Part shown: positions 1-14,600 of the stretch, one piece after another | Numbering within the stretch: position 1 is the first letter of the stretch | How the letters are laid out: every line of letters starts with the position of its first letter | NCBI GenBank assembly: GCA_026874595.1 | Contig: CM049314.1 | Coordinates: 71,190,300 to 71,254,299, forward strand | Reading direction: 5' to 3' | DNA: 64,000 nt | DNA from: Sipunculus nudus | Lineage: Eukaryota; Annelida; Sipuncula; Golfingiida; Sipunculidae | Notes under the pieces: generated by a model | What the model saw: only the letters and a program-made list of their open reading frames with translations | What the model was told of the DNA's origin: nothing | Databases searched by the model: none | Position numbers and translations under genes: made by a program

Positions 1-528
1 CACTAAGTGGAAACACTATAGTTGAACCCTGGCCTAGTATTCACAGTGCATCTTCTTCCATTTTGACAGACCTGTCAAATTTGACAGACTCAAAATGACA
101 ATATGTCACAAACAAAAAACAAATTACGCCAACCAGGAGTTCACACAGAATAAAAAGAAAGAAAAAGAAAATATCATATAATTCAGAAGGGGACAATGTC
201 AATTATTTATTTCATATTAATATTGACAAAAAAATTACTCCTTTTTTCTCTCCATCTCATTCAGCTGACAATTTAGGGGGGGGGGGGGCATTTGTTCATT
301 ACCGGCGAGTGGAATCTGTTATTTTCAATAGTAAAAAACATGACAGGGTCCGAAAATGCTGTAAATAACATATTAATACACATATAGAATATCAAACATA
401 TATAATAACGCATGTTATACACGTGTGTCGCACATGAGCGGGACTGACTCAGACACTCAACCAACAAACCAGCCGACACAGCGGGCAATTAATGAGAAAA
501 TACCGTTTGGTATTTTAGCAATACTCAC
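1..528 (-). other. Intron 1 of the AGFG gene (runs off window)
   Basis: This is AT-rich sequence with a poly-G run at about 276-289 and a short open frame at 273-488 with no protein-like features. No second exon is visible before the window edge. I see nothing else here. Confidence 0.6.
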
Positions 529-692
529 AAAATTCCACTGCATGAGGTACACACGTACGATCCGATTGTCATATCCACATATGTAGGGCCCCTTTGGTGA
601 CAGTCAAAGCATTGCTTATTATGAGGGAGAGCCACCATTTCCCTCAGCATCTTTAGATGCTTTTCGTCTTGTTTTCTCTTGTTGGTCGCCAT
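529..692 (-). CDS. AGFG1: AGFG-type ArfGAP, first coding exon (partial gene)
   Basis: This is the first coding exon of an Arf GTPase-activating protein of the AGFG (FG-repeat, HRB-like) family, which acts in clathrin-associated vesicle trafficking. It encodes 54 residues plus two bases. The start ATG is at 692 on the minus strand and a good GTGAGT donor follows at 528-523. The peptide begins MATNKRKQDEKHLKMLREM and contains C28-x2-C31-x16-C48-x2-C51, the exact CX2CX16CX2C spacing of the ArfGAP zinc finger. The QRGPTYV and CTSCSG blocks are typical of AGFG. The rest of the ArfGAP domain and the FG-repeat tail must lie beyond base 1. AGFG1 and AGFG2 cannot be told apart from one exon, so the symbol is a family assignment. 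It is divergent from CATSPERD, with 720 bp between the two start codons. Confidence 0.88.
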
Positions 693-1412
693 TTTGAACT
701 TGACGTTTGACCGGTTCCGGAAATGGGTGATTCCTTCCGGGTTGCCGGCAGGGGTGTGGCAGAAAAAGGTCCGCTTCCTAAAAATATACCTGCCTCATAC
801 CTTGTTTGTGCTCAAATGTGATGAACTTGCATAATATCGTTTTTTTCTTACCCATTTCCACCCCATATGCTACTTTTATACTTTAAGTTTTAATATAAAT
901 ATGTAAATATCAGTAACAGTGTCCCCTACTTGATTTTTAAAAACTATTTTATTTATATTTTAATTCTCAATTATGATTTATGATTTTAAATTGATTTCAT
1001 TTGCAATTAACTGCACCCAAGAAAAGCAAATAATCAAACGTAACCATGAATGCCCAATAAATGAAATTTAACGACCATGGATGCAAATCAATGCCATGGG
1101 CATATTCTATATTATAAGTAGATTACAATTAATTTAATTATTTTCTAGATTTTAAAAGGATATACAAATTATTATATTGACATGTCATTATTTACATAAT
1201 TATATATGTCGTTCCAGAAAATTAATAAAAGTCTGCTTTATCGTTGTTTAATTAAAGGAAAGACTCAGAAAGATAGTTCATGATTAGTTAGAGGAAATTA
1301 TTTTGGTAAACATTTTTTCTAATACACATTTATTAAGTGCTGCCTTCATTGAAACTTTCCCGCTAAACCGCATTTCACAAGACCCACAGGAACTTGATGG
1401 AAATGCTTCACT
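693..1412. promoter_or_regulatory. Divergent intergenic region between AGFG and CATSPERD
   Basis: This 720-bp spacer lies between opposing start codons and must hold the 5' UTR and promoter of AGFG, and probably those of CATSPERD. The part nearest AGFG (about 693-770) is noticeably more GC-rich than the rest, which is very AT-rich. No TATA box or other defined element was assigned. Confidence 0.4.
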
Positions 1413-4400
1413 ATGACACCAAGAATATGTTATATAGTTTTAATCCTCTTATCACAGCTGTTAAACCTCGGGAATACATCAGCTGATGAAGAACATAGGT
1501 AAAATAAGAATGGACTAACCAACTATGCACACTGAACTGAACTTTAAATTTATTTATAGTATAAATTCTTATTAATATAATATTATAAGATATAATTAGA
1601 AAAAATTCACAAATTACAGTTAAGGAGTCAGGAACTGAACTTTAAATAGAAGTTAAACTATAATTTATAGAATAAATTTTTATTAATATAAGATAGAATT
1701 AGAAAAAAATACACAAATAACAGTTAGGGAGTCAGGATGATCCCCTTTCAGCAACAGCAACCTCTGTAATGGTTTCCCTTCAGTATTTGCAGCCTTGATC
1801 CCCCTTACCAGACCATACCTCAGGGTTTCTTAATCTTATTATTATGTATTAATATTATAAATATAATATAAGGCCCCCCGGGTAGGACCCCTCCTTTTTC
1901 AAGATGTGTTTATATATATCTCGCAGAAAAATTCTATTCTCATCAGTTTTGATATAGGACAGAAAATAAGTTTTATAATTTTGATTTTTTTTTTCTGCTG
2001 ATGTGCCAACAAATTTACAAATTACATGTATATAACTTTTTGTATCATATAAGATCATATTTTTATTCATATATTCATGACAAGAAATTTGTCTAGAGGA
2101 TGACTTTATCACTCATGGGAGATTGAGGAATGTAATTAAGTGGCACTGGGGTACTTCACATGTTATTTAAAGGGGCCCAATCATCTATCTGACCTTTATA
2201 AACTAAAGGTAACCCCTTGGAGCATTCATAAAAACAAGCCAGGCTGCTTGTTTTGTTGATATCAATGTGTTTATAATATGTGGGGGCCCGCAACCTACCA
2301 CCTTAGGTTATACATTATTCCCGTTTGTCAACATTGCTGTGTTTACAAACATTGTTGATAAACAAGTTTACACATCCTGCACAAAGGCATAATATGAACT
2401 TTTCACAACCAAAATTACCCTTAGATCATTAACATATACAGAGAGGAAGCCAGATATCACATAAATTCTTTTTCAAAAGGTAAGTGATTGGGCACCTTTA
2501 AGTAGGTTAAGTAGGAATGCATCTTTGTGGATGACCAAATTTGTTTTTCAGCCACTGATAATGCTTCTTGTGATGTATGACAGTCCCATAGCTTCTTGTG
2601 ACTTTAGGATACATAAAATCCCCTTTGCGTCAGAGAAGAAGGTAAAAAGTAATGTGGGAATTCTATTTTTCAGTTTGGGAGAAGTAAAGTTTGAGAAGGT
2701 ACCAGAATCTGTTAACACTTGGCCAAGTGTTGGCTGGGTAAGTTGTTGGACATAGATTATTGATTTACCTGCAGGTGGTCTGATATTAGTCAGATTTACC
2801 TCATAAATAGTCATATTGATCAGACTTTAAGTACACATCTGATTACAGACATCTGAACTAGTGCCTGGAAAGTTGGTCAAGGGGCAGTTTGCATGTTTCA
2901 GGTTACTATCTGGCTGATGTTTTTTTTGTGGAATTTCAAGAATTTAATTGCTATGAAGAATATGTTGTAACATCATCAGTGGGAATACTTTTGCAGCTCC
3001 CTTTTTCTTTACTTCTTTTTTATTTCACATCAGGAAATCTAAAGATAACTGTCAAGTAAATGCTTAAATTATAAAATGTTTATAGAAAAAAGTTTTGTTA
3101 ATTTTTATTGGGAGTTAGTGAATAGATAATCTATATAAAAGAGTCCTTTGCCACTGATGACTCCAGTCCAGATTTGAGTCCACTTTTTCATGGACTTGGA
3201 CTCAAGGGTTGTTGAAATGGACTCAGAAATCATTTGAAGAAAAGACTGTGTCAAACATTATTAACAACTTTTGCAAATGATAATCTCCTGAAAATATTCA
3301 TTCTTAATTTCTTTAATAAGTATATTTTTATTGGATTTGGGTTCCAAATGACTCTGACTCTATGAATGTGCTCAAATCTCAAGGACACTAGAGGCCTGGA
3401 CTTGCACTTGGATTCTGGACTTGACAACATCACTTGTCCGTAGACTAATTTGATCTTTGATTACTTTATGCAATGTGCGAAAGAAATCCAGTGAATGCAA
3501 CTATTAGCCCCTGGAATGTGGTTCCAGGGTTTTGATTAAAATTCACAAAAGGGAGGAATCATTGTGGCAGTGTAGGTATTATTCCTGAAACATCACAACT
3601 TGCAACATTTGAATGGAAGTTGCATGTTTTGGCAGCAAAATATTATTCATGACTCTTAGAAATTTATAGAGACAAAACAAAAAAAAATGGTTAACATTTT
3701 GATTTCAGTAAAATGATATACTTTGCCAGATTTTATACCTTTACTTTGTGAATTCAGCTTAATGTATTTACTTTATTAATTAATAAATATTTGTTATTGA
3801 ACTGTCTAGACCAAGATCAAGTGGGATGGAGTCAAACCTACTTTGATCACTCATGGGTGTTATGGAAGTACAGCCTTATATGCAAGGTAAATAAACCAAC
3901 CATTCATTTATTAAATGATTAAAATATCAGCAGTAGTGATGGGCTGATAATAATGGGTCATTGATTGGGTTAATGCAATTGATCTCATGATCAATCTTGC
4001 AGTGCCATGATCAGTTGCTAACATTTGCACACAACTCGGCTTTGTGATAAGGAAATGTGTGTTTTTATATAACTTTATGCATGAAAACTAGAGAAAAGTC
4101 TGCTTTCACTATAAAACTTAATTCCTAATTTACTGTATAGACAGTCTATAGAATTATAACATTATTAGCCTGTACGTAGGCCTGCATATCAGTTGTGATG
4201 ATGTACCACTCTTTATATGGTCTGAAAGTTCATACTTCTAAACAACTAATTATTTCCAATTAGCGGTCGGTAAAGGTTTACCAAATTTTCTGATGATTGA
4301 TCATGAAATTACAACTGATTCCCAACTCTAAGGTCTAGCATATTATTAAGCCTGGAGAAGTTCATCATTATAAGTGAATTACCCACATTAATATACACAT

Positions 4401-7400
4401 CTGTCATTTTTGCATGCATGGTGCATCTGATAATGATAATTTCACAAACAAATACATTAAACAAGCAAGCAAGCTTTTGAGCTGTAGATTTGACATTAAT
4501 CTTCTTTTGACCAAAGTTTTACATTAGTTGAGTTTTTACAAAATTTTATGGTAATGTTGTAAAGTAAGTAAATTATCATTTTCCCCTCTGACAAAAATGT
4601 AAAATACAGAGATCAGGTAATAAGACATTTTCTTAAGGTAAAATAAGGTAAAAGACATAAGGTAAAAGACATTTTCTTCCACAGTGACTACATATATATC
4701 AGCAAAGATTTTTTTGCCACCCCTGTGAAGCCTCTACTAGTCCAAGATGATACAATATTAAAGGTGAGTAAATGGATGTAAATACGATAATGAAAGACGC
4801 ATACGAAGGTAAGGAGGTTTTCTCCAAACACTAGAGCAGGGTCTGTGCGCCTTATTTAACCTTTAGAGCAAAAGGGAAAAATTCAGCGAGAAAAGCAAGG
4901 GAAAATGTATAGTGACTAAACTATTGGCAACTTAATACCTGTGCACACATTCAATATAACTTACCAATAATATTGCAGAAATATAAGACTTAAGACATGA
5001 TTCGGAAAAAGTGATAGACTATGAAATAACTGATAGATTGTGGTCACTTGGATGTAAGTATGAAATACAGTATCATTTGATGAAGTACTAGATTTTATAT
5101 TTCAGTCATTCAAATATGGGACATGAAAACACAACAAGTAATTTTTTTTGGTGATGGATTACTATTATTAAACTAAAAAAATTTAACTAGAAAAAACACA
5201 AATGTGGATAAAACAAAATTAATATGGCTAAACTTATGGCTAAAAATTTGGTTAAGGGGGAGCGGGCTCTGCTAGAGATATTTTAAGTGAATGCATCTAA
5301 TATCCTTCTTGTAAAAGATGAAGCATGTAGTATTTTAATACAAATTAACATCTGAGGGATATTTTTTAAATATGTGTAAATACTGTTTTTGATGTGATTT
5401 ATTTAAATTATGTAAAAAAAAATATTATAATACCTGATATGTAAAATATGTGAAAAGATAAAATTTCATAAAGTATATTAAAACATAAAACCATGTTTAC
5501 CAAAACATAAAGTTATGAATACTAATATAATTATATTGTTACGATGTGTATTAGACAATTTATCATGTGTACCAAGTAGTATGTAAATGAACTTTACACC
5601 ATAAAGATCATAAAAAAATCTGCGCTAAAGCAGCGTATTTACACTCGCCACCTCCCCCTTCCTGTCTGTCTTTTTGTACTGTGTACATCAGCTGCTGTTT
5701 CAGATATACTTTGATATATAATCCCTACAAGGATGTTTGCTCGTGTTGCTTTGTGTGAGCCTGATAACCAGATCAACCTCTGTCAGCTGCAGCAGCTTAC
5801 TGAGCAGCCCTGTTAACAGTGCTGTTAATATCATTATGTCACAAAGCTGCAAGGTCACTGACTGCAAGCATGGGATGCTTATACCTGTTTTTTTTATGGC
5901 TTGCATAATTGATTTTCATATGTAAACAAATTACAAAGGAGATGATGTCCTTGGCATTAATGAGGCTTGAACTGCATTTTACATTCACTTTTCCAAGAAT
6001 TGAACTAAAGTGGTATCTTCAGGATATATACCATCTAGTCTTGACACATCAGTTATTTAGTAAATAAATGTACAATTAACCAGAAGATGTCTTTTGCATT
6101 AATAAAGCTTCAGCTACAGTTTACATTTAGTCTTCCAAGAATACAAAATTAACAAGAAAAGTAATTTCATACCCAAGTTTACTAAGTGTGCTTATGTATT
6201 ATTTCACTAAATTTAAGGTCCTGTAAGAAATATTGTCTGAAGTCCAGAGAACTTCTTAAATTTCCAATTTTTTATTAAGGGGGAAGTTCTATATTATGGT
6301 AGTGAAAGTTTGTTTTTACAGCCAGTGACAACTAAATCAAGACAATTCAGTAAAGTATTTGTTTGAAATGTAACATTTAGCTTAGCTATGAATATGGGGA
6401 TTACAATATGATTAGTATTAATTACCCTTACAAGAGATGTAAGAACGTAGAAAATAATTGAAAAAAAAAAGAAAAAAGTGTGTTATGTTTGGGATTTAGG
6501 TGTTTGTATACTTTAATATCTTAGCTTGTGTACATCACTGCAAGCAAATTGACTTTGTGGGACCAAGAACTCTGATGGATCTGTTTATTGAAAGACCTTT
6601 AAATATTTTTAACTTTGTTCTCTAATTTTTAATGGGAATTGCCTTCCAGGAGTGACCATCTTCTTATAGATGGCAGTATTTATAAGGACCATACCAGTCT
6701 GTGAAAGACATTTGTTATCTTGTTTCATTTACCTGAAAAATATTTAATATTTATCAAGCAAATATGATACCTGGACAATTTTAAATTATATTTTCCTGTT
6801 ATTAATCTGTATCACATATTGGAACTTGTGCTTTGCTTCAATGCTATTTGTATAAACAGACATCCCAGTGGGACCAGAGTTTCTACGCATTATACATAGA
6901 TGTCTGTTTAAAAAAATTCTAACATTTAACCCACTCTTGTTTTGGGATACATCCAAGGGACCTGAGCCAGGGTTGTCCGGGACAGGTTTTCGGTGGACCA
7001 GGATTACCTGGGCCTAGTTCTGAGGCATAGTTTCTGATAGATGGTGTTGTGATAAACCCTTCGCTAAGTAAGGTCAAATTTCTTAGGGAATATAAAGAAA
7101 TATAGAAAGTGACCTCCTTAGGATTCACATGGCATTGTTCCGAACACTTTGAGACCCAAAATTGACTTTTTTGGGTGAATTTTGGCATTTTCAGGTTGTT
7201 CAAATGTTGCCACTAGTGCTGGGACCGAAGATTGATTATAATTGATGATTGGTCAGGTGATGCAGACTATCTGATGATCATTCTTACATTACTATAATCA
7301 ATAACAGGGGTTTAAACAAAGGTTAGGATTTATAATGAGGGAAGGAATGTGTTCATAAAATTTATACAAACAAACTTTAAAACAATCTGTGTCTACTAAT

Positions 7401-8532
7401 AGATGCACACCTTTGTTGACTATATGTACACATATAAGCTATAAAGTTATCACATATATTAGCCAATATGTAGGCCTATATAACAAATGAGAGGATGCAG
7501 AGGTCTGTATTTATCAGAAACTTTATGCTCCCAGAGGTCCACAAATATATACTGATAATTGATTATGACATAACAAAATTTCTCAAAAATGTCTTATATT
7601 AAATAATTGTTTGAAAATATGCTGTCAATGGTCAATTATGAGAAGGGAAGTGACTTACAAAAACAGTTGCTACAGAGAAATTGTGAAACAAGAGTTGAGT
7701 GCCACTACCATCAGTTATTATAGAAATGAGAAAATCTGTTTTGATTATGATTTTATTTATATATTTATTTATCTTTATATGACAGGATGGGTCATTAACT
7801 GCGACTGCTGCTACATTCAGCAACGATCAACTGGTGTTGGTGATCAGTAACACAGTGTACACAAGAAGACTGTCCGCCATCAACTCAGGTGGACTTCACT
7901 GTGCAACAGGTCAGAAAAAAAATTTAAAGGTATATATAGTATTTGGATTAAATTGTGTGTTGAATGTTGATCATATACACTTTTTCAAGAAATGGAGCAA
8001 ATTTTTTGTATTTCCTAGGAAAAATCCATGTATTGTGTCTCGACTGGTAAAAAATAAGAAAAAGAAAATTTACCAGCTTACACTGTATTCTTTCCCCAGA
8101 GATGATAGAACAATAAATTTAATTTGTGTGGCCTCAGTGCCCTTCATGTTATCCATTAAATGGTTTTGGCAAATGAAATTGATACCTCCTCTGCAGATGG
8201 TTTCAATAAATTAATAATAAATGCAACATGAGCAATCACTTAATTTTGATTCAAACATTTAATGCATATTAAATTTTGTAGGCATCAGCAGCAATGTTAC
8301 CATGGTGACCAGTACTCCCTGTTGTAGTCAGGATCAATGGTGCCAGGACATGGATCGCCATCTAGTGGCATATGATGACACAAAGCATTCAACTGCCATC
8401 TATCTATCCAAGGATGCTGGCTCAACGTTCACCTGCCTTATAGTATCAGACAGTTTTTATGTGAGTTTTTGTCAAGAAGGGGCATGATTCCCTGTTCCAG
8501 TGAAGCTAACCTTTTTGTTTAAATCTTTCCTA

Positions 8533-8572
<40 letters not shown>

Positions 8573-9713
8573 ACATTACATTAAAAAGCATCAATAAATT
8601 ATCATCTTATTATGCATTTATATTTATACAGTTGAACCCCACCTTGTGACCACCCAACAATTGCAACGGACCCAAAATTACAACCACTTTTCTTGGTCCC
8701 ACATATATGATCCAGAAAATGTAAATTTTCACAATTAAAATCACTCCCAAAATACGACCACTTTGGTCCCCCCCGTAAGGTTGTTGTAATTGTGAAGTTA
8801 CCTTCCATGATGTCACATTCTGGTTCCAGTAAACTGTGCTGGTACACAGAGATGAGAACTGGTAGCATAGAAATATGTCCTTTCAGAATAGTATAAATTA
8901 TTAATAGTAATAATATTAATTATATTCAATATTAAAAAACATAGATGTATTAATGTGTTATATAGATCATTTGTATTATACAGGGACCATTGCAAGGTGT
9001 ACATGTGTGGTATCATTATCAAGCAGTGGGGATGTTGCTTAGAACCAGCAATCAAGATAACACAGTAAGTGATTCACCACACAGATATCAGGATTGGATA
9101 TCAGGTGTCTAGCATCCACACACCTTAAACTGTGATAGATATTGATCATTCATAACAGTAATACTCAGTCAGGGGAGAAAAAAACTGAAGTAGTGTAGGA
9201 TTGTAAGTACTCACATCTCTTCAAAGTGATAAGGTCTGTTTGCAACAAGCACCTTGAATATCTTTTTGTAACAACCTATGCATAAAACAAGTATTTATGA
9301 TCCATGCTCTTCAAGGAAACATATCTTCAAGAAAAATCTAACATTGTTTGATGTGGGGGGAGTTAGTGATTTTTATCTGTTTCATTTTAAATTGCACACC
9401 ACAGATATGAATAATAAGATCACACAAACCCTTGCAGTGCATTTAACTTGTTGGTTGTAGCTTAATTCTGATATAGCAGAAGGTTAATTGATTTTTTCTA
9501 GTATTGAGTGCCATAAAAAAGCTGGCATTACCAGTATTAAACTGGATCACAGGGATACCTGTGCTGACAGTAGGTGATTATATTTTAGTCGGCCTGTAAA
9601 GTCAAAGAAAAATTCAGAACTGCACATAAGTTCACCAGTTATAATCATTTATTGAGTATACAGTTTGCAGTTTTGTCAACTTCCGTCTTATACACTAGGA
9701 AGATATCCACATG

Positions 9714-9792
<79 letters not shown>

Positions 9793-11599
9793 CCACTTCT
9801 CCAGAAAATACCAAGCTACATAAAGGACACCACAGATTTTCTCAATAAACTGTCAGACATACCAACAGTACCCCCTAACACTTTGCTAGTCAGTATGGAT
9901 GTCACTAGACTGTATAGTAACATTCCTCACACTGGGGGAATAGAAGCCTGTCGCAATTTCATGTCAGTTCATGGGTGTTCACCTCAAGTAATCAGCGATA
10001 CTACAACCCTTATTCAGTTTATTCTCACCCATAACTTAATCGAGTTCAATGATAAGTGCTAGTCCCAGGGTACGGCAATGGGAACCATAATGGCGCCCGC
10101 TTATGCCAATATATTTATGTGGGATTTCAAACGGAAAATGCTGTCCGACAGCCCATTAAGCCTTTAGTGTATATGCGTTACATGATGACATATTTATTGT
10201 ATGGCAAAACGGTCCAGAATCTCTAGAACATTTTTTTGCACAAGCGAATAATGTCAACCCTCATATCAAATTCACAATCGACTTCTCACCCACACAAATC
10301 CCATTCCTTGATGTGTCAGTTGCCATCACTGAAGGACATTTGACTACCAGCATTTATCATAAACCAACTGACCGTCACAACTATCTCCACTACAGTAGCT
10401 TCCACCCACAACATCTCAAACGAGGGATTGTATTTGCACAGATGCTGCGCTACAGACGCATATGCTCAAATGATTCAGATTTTAAATGCAAAGCACTTGA
10501 ATTAGCCAAACATTTCCTCATTAAAGGGTATCCTTTCAAGTTAATCCTACAAAATTTTGAAAAAGTTTGTAATATTAAATGAAACAGCCTCCTCAGTTAC
10601 AAAGAAAAAGACATAAATTCACGCATCCCCATGATCCAGGAATTTCATTCGGCCATCATCTCTATCAACAAAAATATACAAAAATGATGGAATAATTTTA
10701 ATTCAAATCCCGCTACAGATTCTCTTTTCTCCACGCCTACCGTTGCCGCTTACAGACAACCTCCCAACCTCAAACGCATGCTTGTCCACTCGAAACTACA
10801 CAAACAGAACAGCCCGTCAGGGAATGTCAAATGCGGTGACCGCTGCTGTGAGATTTGCGATATTTTAAACACCAAACCCTACATTTCAGTCCCCAGGATC
10901 TAATATAACCCTCAGGCCAGGCCCTTTTTCTTGCAATTCCTCAAATGTCATTTACTTTATTACTTGTAAAAAATGACCCAGTGGGGAGGGAAATTATATA
11001 GGAGAAACCGGCACCAAATTCAGGCTCAGAATGAACAACCACAAAAAAAAACATCCGCGACAACACTCCAGGATTCCCTGTGGCCGCACATTTCAACAAA
11101 CCCGACCATTGTCTTCGAGATTTAACATGCACCATCCTTAAAGGCAACTTTCCCTCCAGCAAAGACAGATTCACATCAGAACAAAGGTACATTCATACCC
11201 TTAGTACGCACATAAAAGGATTAAACAATGACTTGGCTTTTCTCTGTAAGTACCCCGGCACTCAGCACATTCTTTTCCCCTCGAGACTAACCCCTCCCTG
11301 TCTTTGACACCCTAGCAGCCCTGTTTTCATGTGGATATACACAGGCCAGTCCTGACAAGACATCAGATTGATTAATGGGTATAGCTGGCAAGCCGCCCCA
11401 TTGACCTAGCGAAGGGTCACACTATCAGCTTTGTTTACAGTTAGTCACTCGCTCTGACGAAGGCTACAGGGGTAGCTGAAAATTTAGCAACAATCTGTAC
11501 ATGTTATCCAAATAATATGATTGTTTGAAATGTTGGCGTTGATGTCTCTCCTCTTTTTGTGTTCATTGACTGTCTTAAGCCAGCACCTGGAGAATTCAG

Positions 11600-11696
<97 letters not shown>

Positions 11697-14600
11697 ATAT
11701 GCCAATGATTTAGGGAAAAGTTCCTTATTTCAGACCTTGCTTCACACACTTGGTTACGGGACAGATTTCAGCCTGCAGGCAGCACCATTTGAGTTCGCTA
11801 GTGACACCTTGACCTTGTATACCTTCCCAGAATCCACCAGTTCTCTTGTCTGGGATGGACATGTACTTTATTATTCACCAAATGGAGGTACCTTCACCTT
11901 GTCATTTGTAAATATGTAAGGTCTTCATTCTCTTAAAAACTCTGGTATAAATACACAATGGAACCTCTCTTTTATGTGCCCCTGCCAGATCAGGCTTTTT
12001 GTCTGTAATATAGAAATGGCTGTTTTGAATAGGTGATGAAAATTTTAAGTCCACTTGTTCAAGACATCCTCATGTGTCCTTAACAGAGTGTTGCCCACAA
12101 TAGGGAAGTGTTTGTAAAGGATGGTTCCCAAGGGCCTGTATACTATTGTAGGATTTCCCCACTGATAAAATTTAACTACACATGAATTTAAGTTTTAAAT
12201 CACCAAGTGGCTGAAAGGTCTTCCTGAATTCGAAATGCAGGCTGAAAGGTCTACCTGAATTCGAAATGCATGGTTATTATAACTAGGCCAAAACATATAC
12301 TGCCAGTCTACTGGTTAAATGTGATGGTCAGGGAGCTTTAACAATGGTGGCTGGTACTATAAAAAGATTTCCACTTGTGTTGATTAAAGTTTAGCCCCTT
12401 AACACATCAAAGTGACTTAATCAAGTGGTGTCACAGATATGGGCTGTTGGGCATTTTTGCACTTTGGCCCAGGACAGCCGACTTTACCATGGGGGTAACT
12501 AATTAATGCATGGGTCAGTCCATTTATACTTAAGAGGGGTGGTAGATAGCTCTGATGTCTCTCACTATAACGTTGTATGGTTCGGACCATGGTGGACAGG
12601 TGGCTCTTCTAGATTTTGGATGAAGATATTAATAAAAAATACAATATCAGAGGGAACTGACCATATGCTGAATGTTCATAATTTTTTATTCATTTATAAT
12701 AAGCCTTTTACTGCATTCTGTATTATGCTGTGCACTTATACTTTTGTTTTTCATTTTGAAGGACAAACAATGGAATCAGTTCATTTTATTGGAAGTGAAG
12801 CTCCAGAAAAGGGTACATTTTTGAATGTAAGAACAGGTTAGTATCCAACACCCAAAGAGTTGCTAAAAAATTATTATAGTTTGACCAATTGTTAAATGCT
12901 GGCTGTTCAGGCATTTTATGAGTTTATGAATTAATGAAAAAGTAAAGGAAAAATATCTTTTGTTAAAAATCAATGATAAATGAAAGATATTTTATGGCTC
13001 AGTCTTTATCTTTTTAGTATATATGTTAGGTATAGTTTTTTATGTAAATAAACTTAAGTTTTTAGCGAACCTGTGAGCTAATGCAATGGTGTGTCGTTGT
13101 CCGTCTTCCATCATCCCTCGTCTGTACGTTAACCCATACTATCTCAAAAAGACAGGCGCTAGCATCACAAAATTTTATGCAAAAAATTAACCATTTGAAA
13201 AACTATCAGATTTTGCTTTTTTTTTTTTGGCTTATTGCATTTTCTTAGATTTTATAGAGAAATAGCTAAAAAAACTTTAAAAATCTTCTCCTTGGAAACA
13301 GTCCAGCCAAATTGTTCAATATTTCACAGAAATATTATCTTTTACCATCTCTCTCAAGTTTAGTTGAATGGTTCCAGTTCAGTGATTTTTAGTTGAGTTA
13401 CAGGAAGTTGAACTTAGTCATCTGTCCAAAAAAGCATACTGAAATTTCAGTCTCAGAAACGGCTGGAGCTATCATCACCAAATTTTATGCCAATGTTGGT
13501 CACATGGGTCATATCTGAAATTGAGGTATCGGTGGCGCCACCTGCATCCGCCTCCTTGTACAGGGTCATTAGTGCCTTATAATTCTGAGGGCTAAAAAAA
13601 CCTTATTCTCTGAAACCAAAAGGCCAAATTGTTTAATATTGCACAGAAATGATCCTAGGGTAGTGCATTCTGAATTTTGATCAAATGGTCTCTGATAAGT
13701 AACTCTTGGCTGAGTTATAGGAAGCTGAATTTAGTCATATGCCATAACAGCCATTTTAGTTCAGTGGCTACAAAGATCTTCTTCTCAAAAACACTGGGCA
13801 AAATTCTTAAATCTCGCGCATTAATTACCCCCAGATGTTGATAATTCAAGTTTGTTCAAATGGTTTTGGTTCAGTGCATTTTGGCTGAGTTACAGGTAGA
13901 TGAACTTAGTTTGCGGTATCTTCCTATATGAGTGATAAACCCGCAAAAAGTTTTTCTACTGATGCCACTTGAGTCAATTAGTTTAATATTTTACAAGAAT
14001 AATCCCCACAATAATTCTTAAATAATTGTCTTAATGGTTCCACATGAAAGATTTTTGGCTGAATTATGGAGATTGAATTGAGTCATTTTACCATTTATGT
14101 AAGGTGTGTCAAGCAGTTACATCTAGCCTGGCACCAGTTTATCAGCATCTATAACATCATGCTACTAGATTTCAGGTTAAATAGCTTGGCAGACTGCCAA
14201 CTATTTCAGATAGTTTGCAACTGGCCAAAGGTCAGTATCTATTTATAGCTTTGGCAGATTGGCAACTGTATCAGATTAGGCAACAGGTCAAGAGTTCATT
14301 TAGTGCAGACAGGTATAGGTCAAGAGTTCACTCAGTGCAGTAGCTGGATTCTATTTATAGCTTTGGCAGACTGCCCACTGTATCAGATTTGGAGCCCAAG
14401 GTCAGCCTGGATCAATTCATAGCTTTGGCAAACTGCCAGCTGTGTAAGATAATGCAACAGGTCAAGAGTTCACTCAGTGCAGCCAGGTACAGGTCAAAAG
14501 TTCACTCAGTTTATCCGGGTGCAGGTCAAGAGTTCACTCAGTGCAGTAGCTTGAGCCAGCAATTTGTTACAGTTCACTCGGGGCAACTGCCTTTCTCACC

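Noticed and set aside
11504-11749. Open reading frames rich in IYIYIY on both strands
   Set aside because: They are produced by the AT dinucleotide tract. Only the distal part of the + frame, from 11734, is real coding sequence (CATSPERD exon 8).
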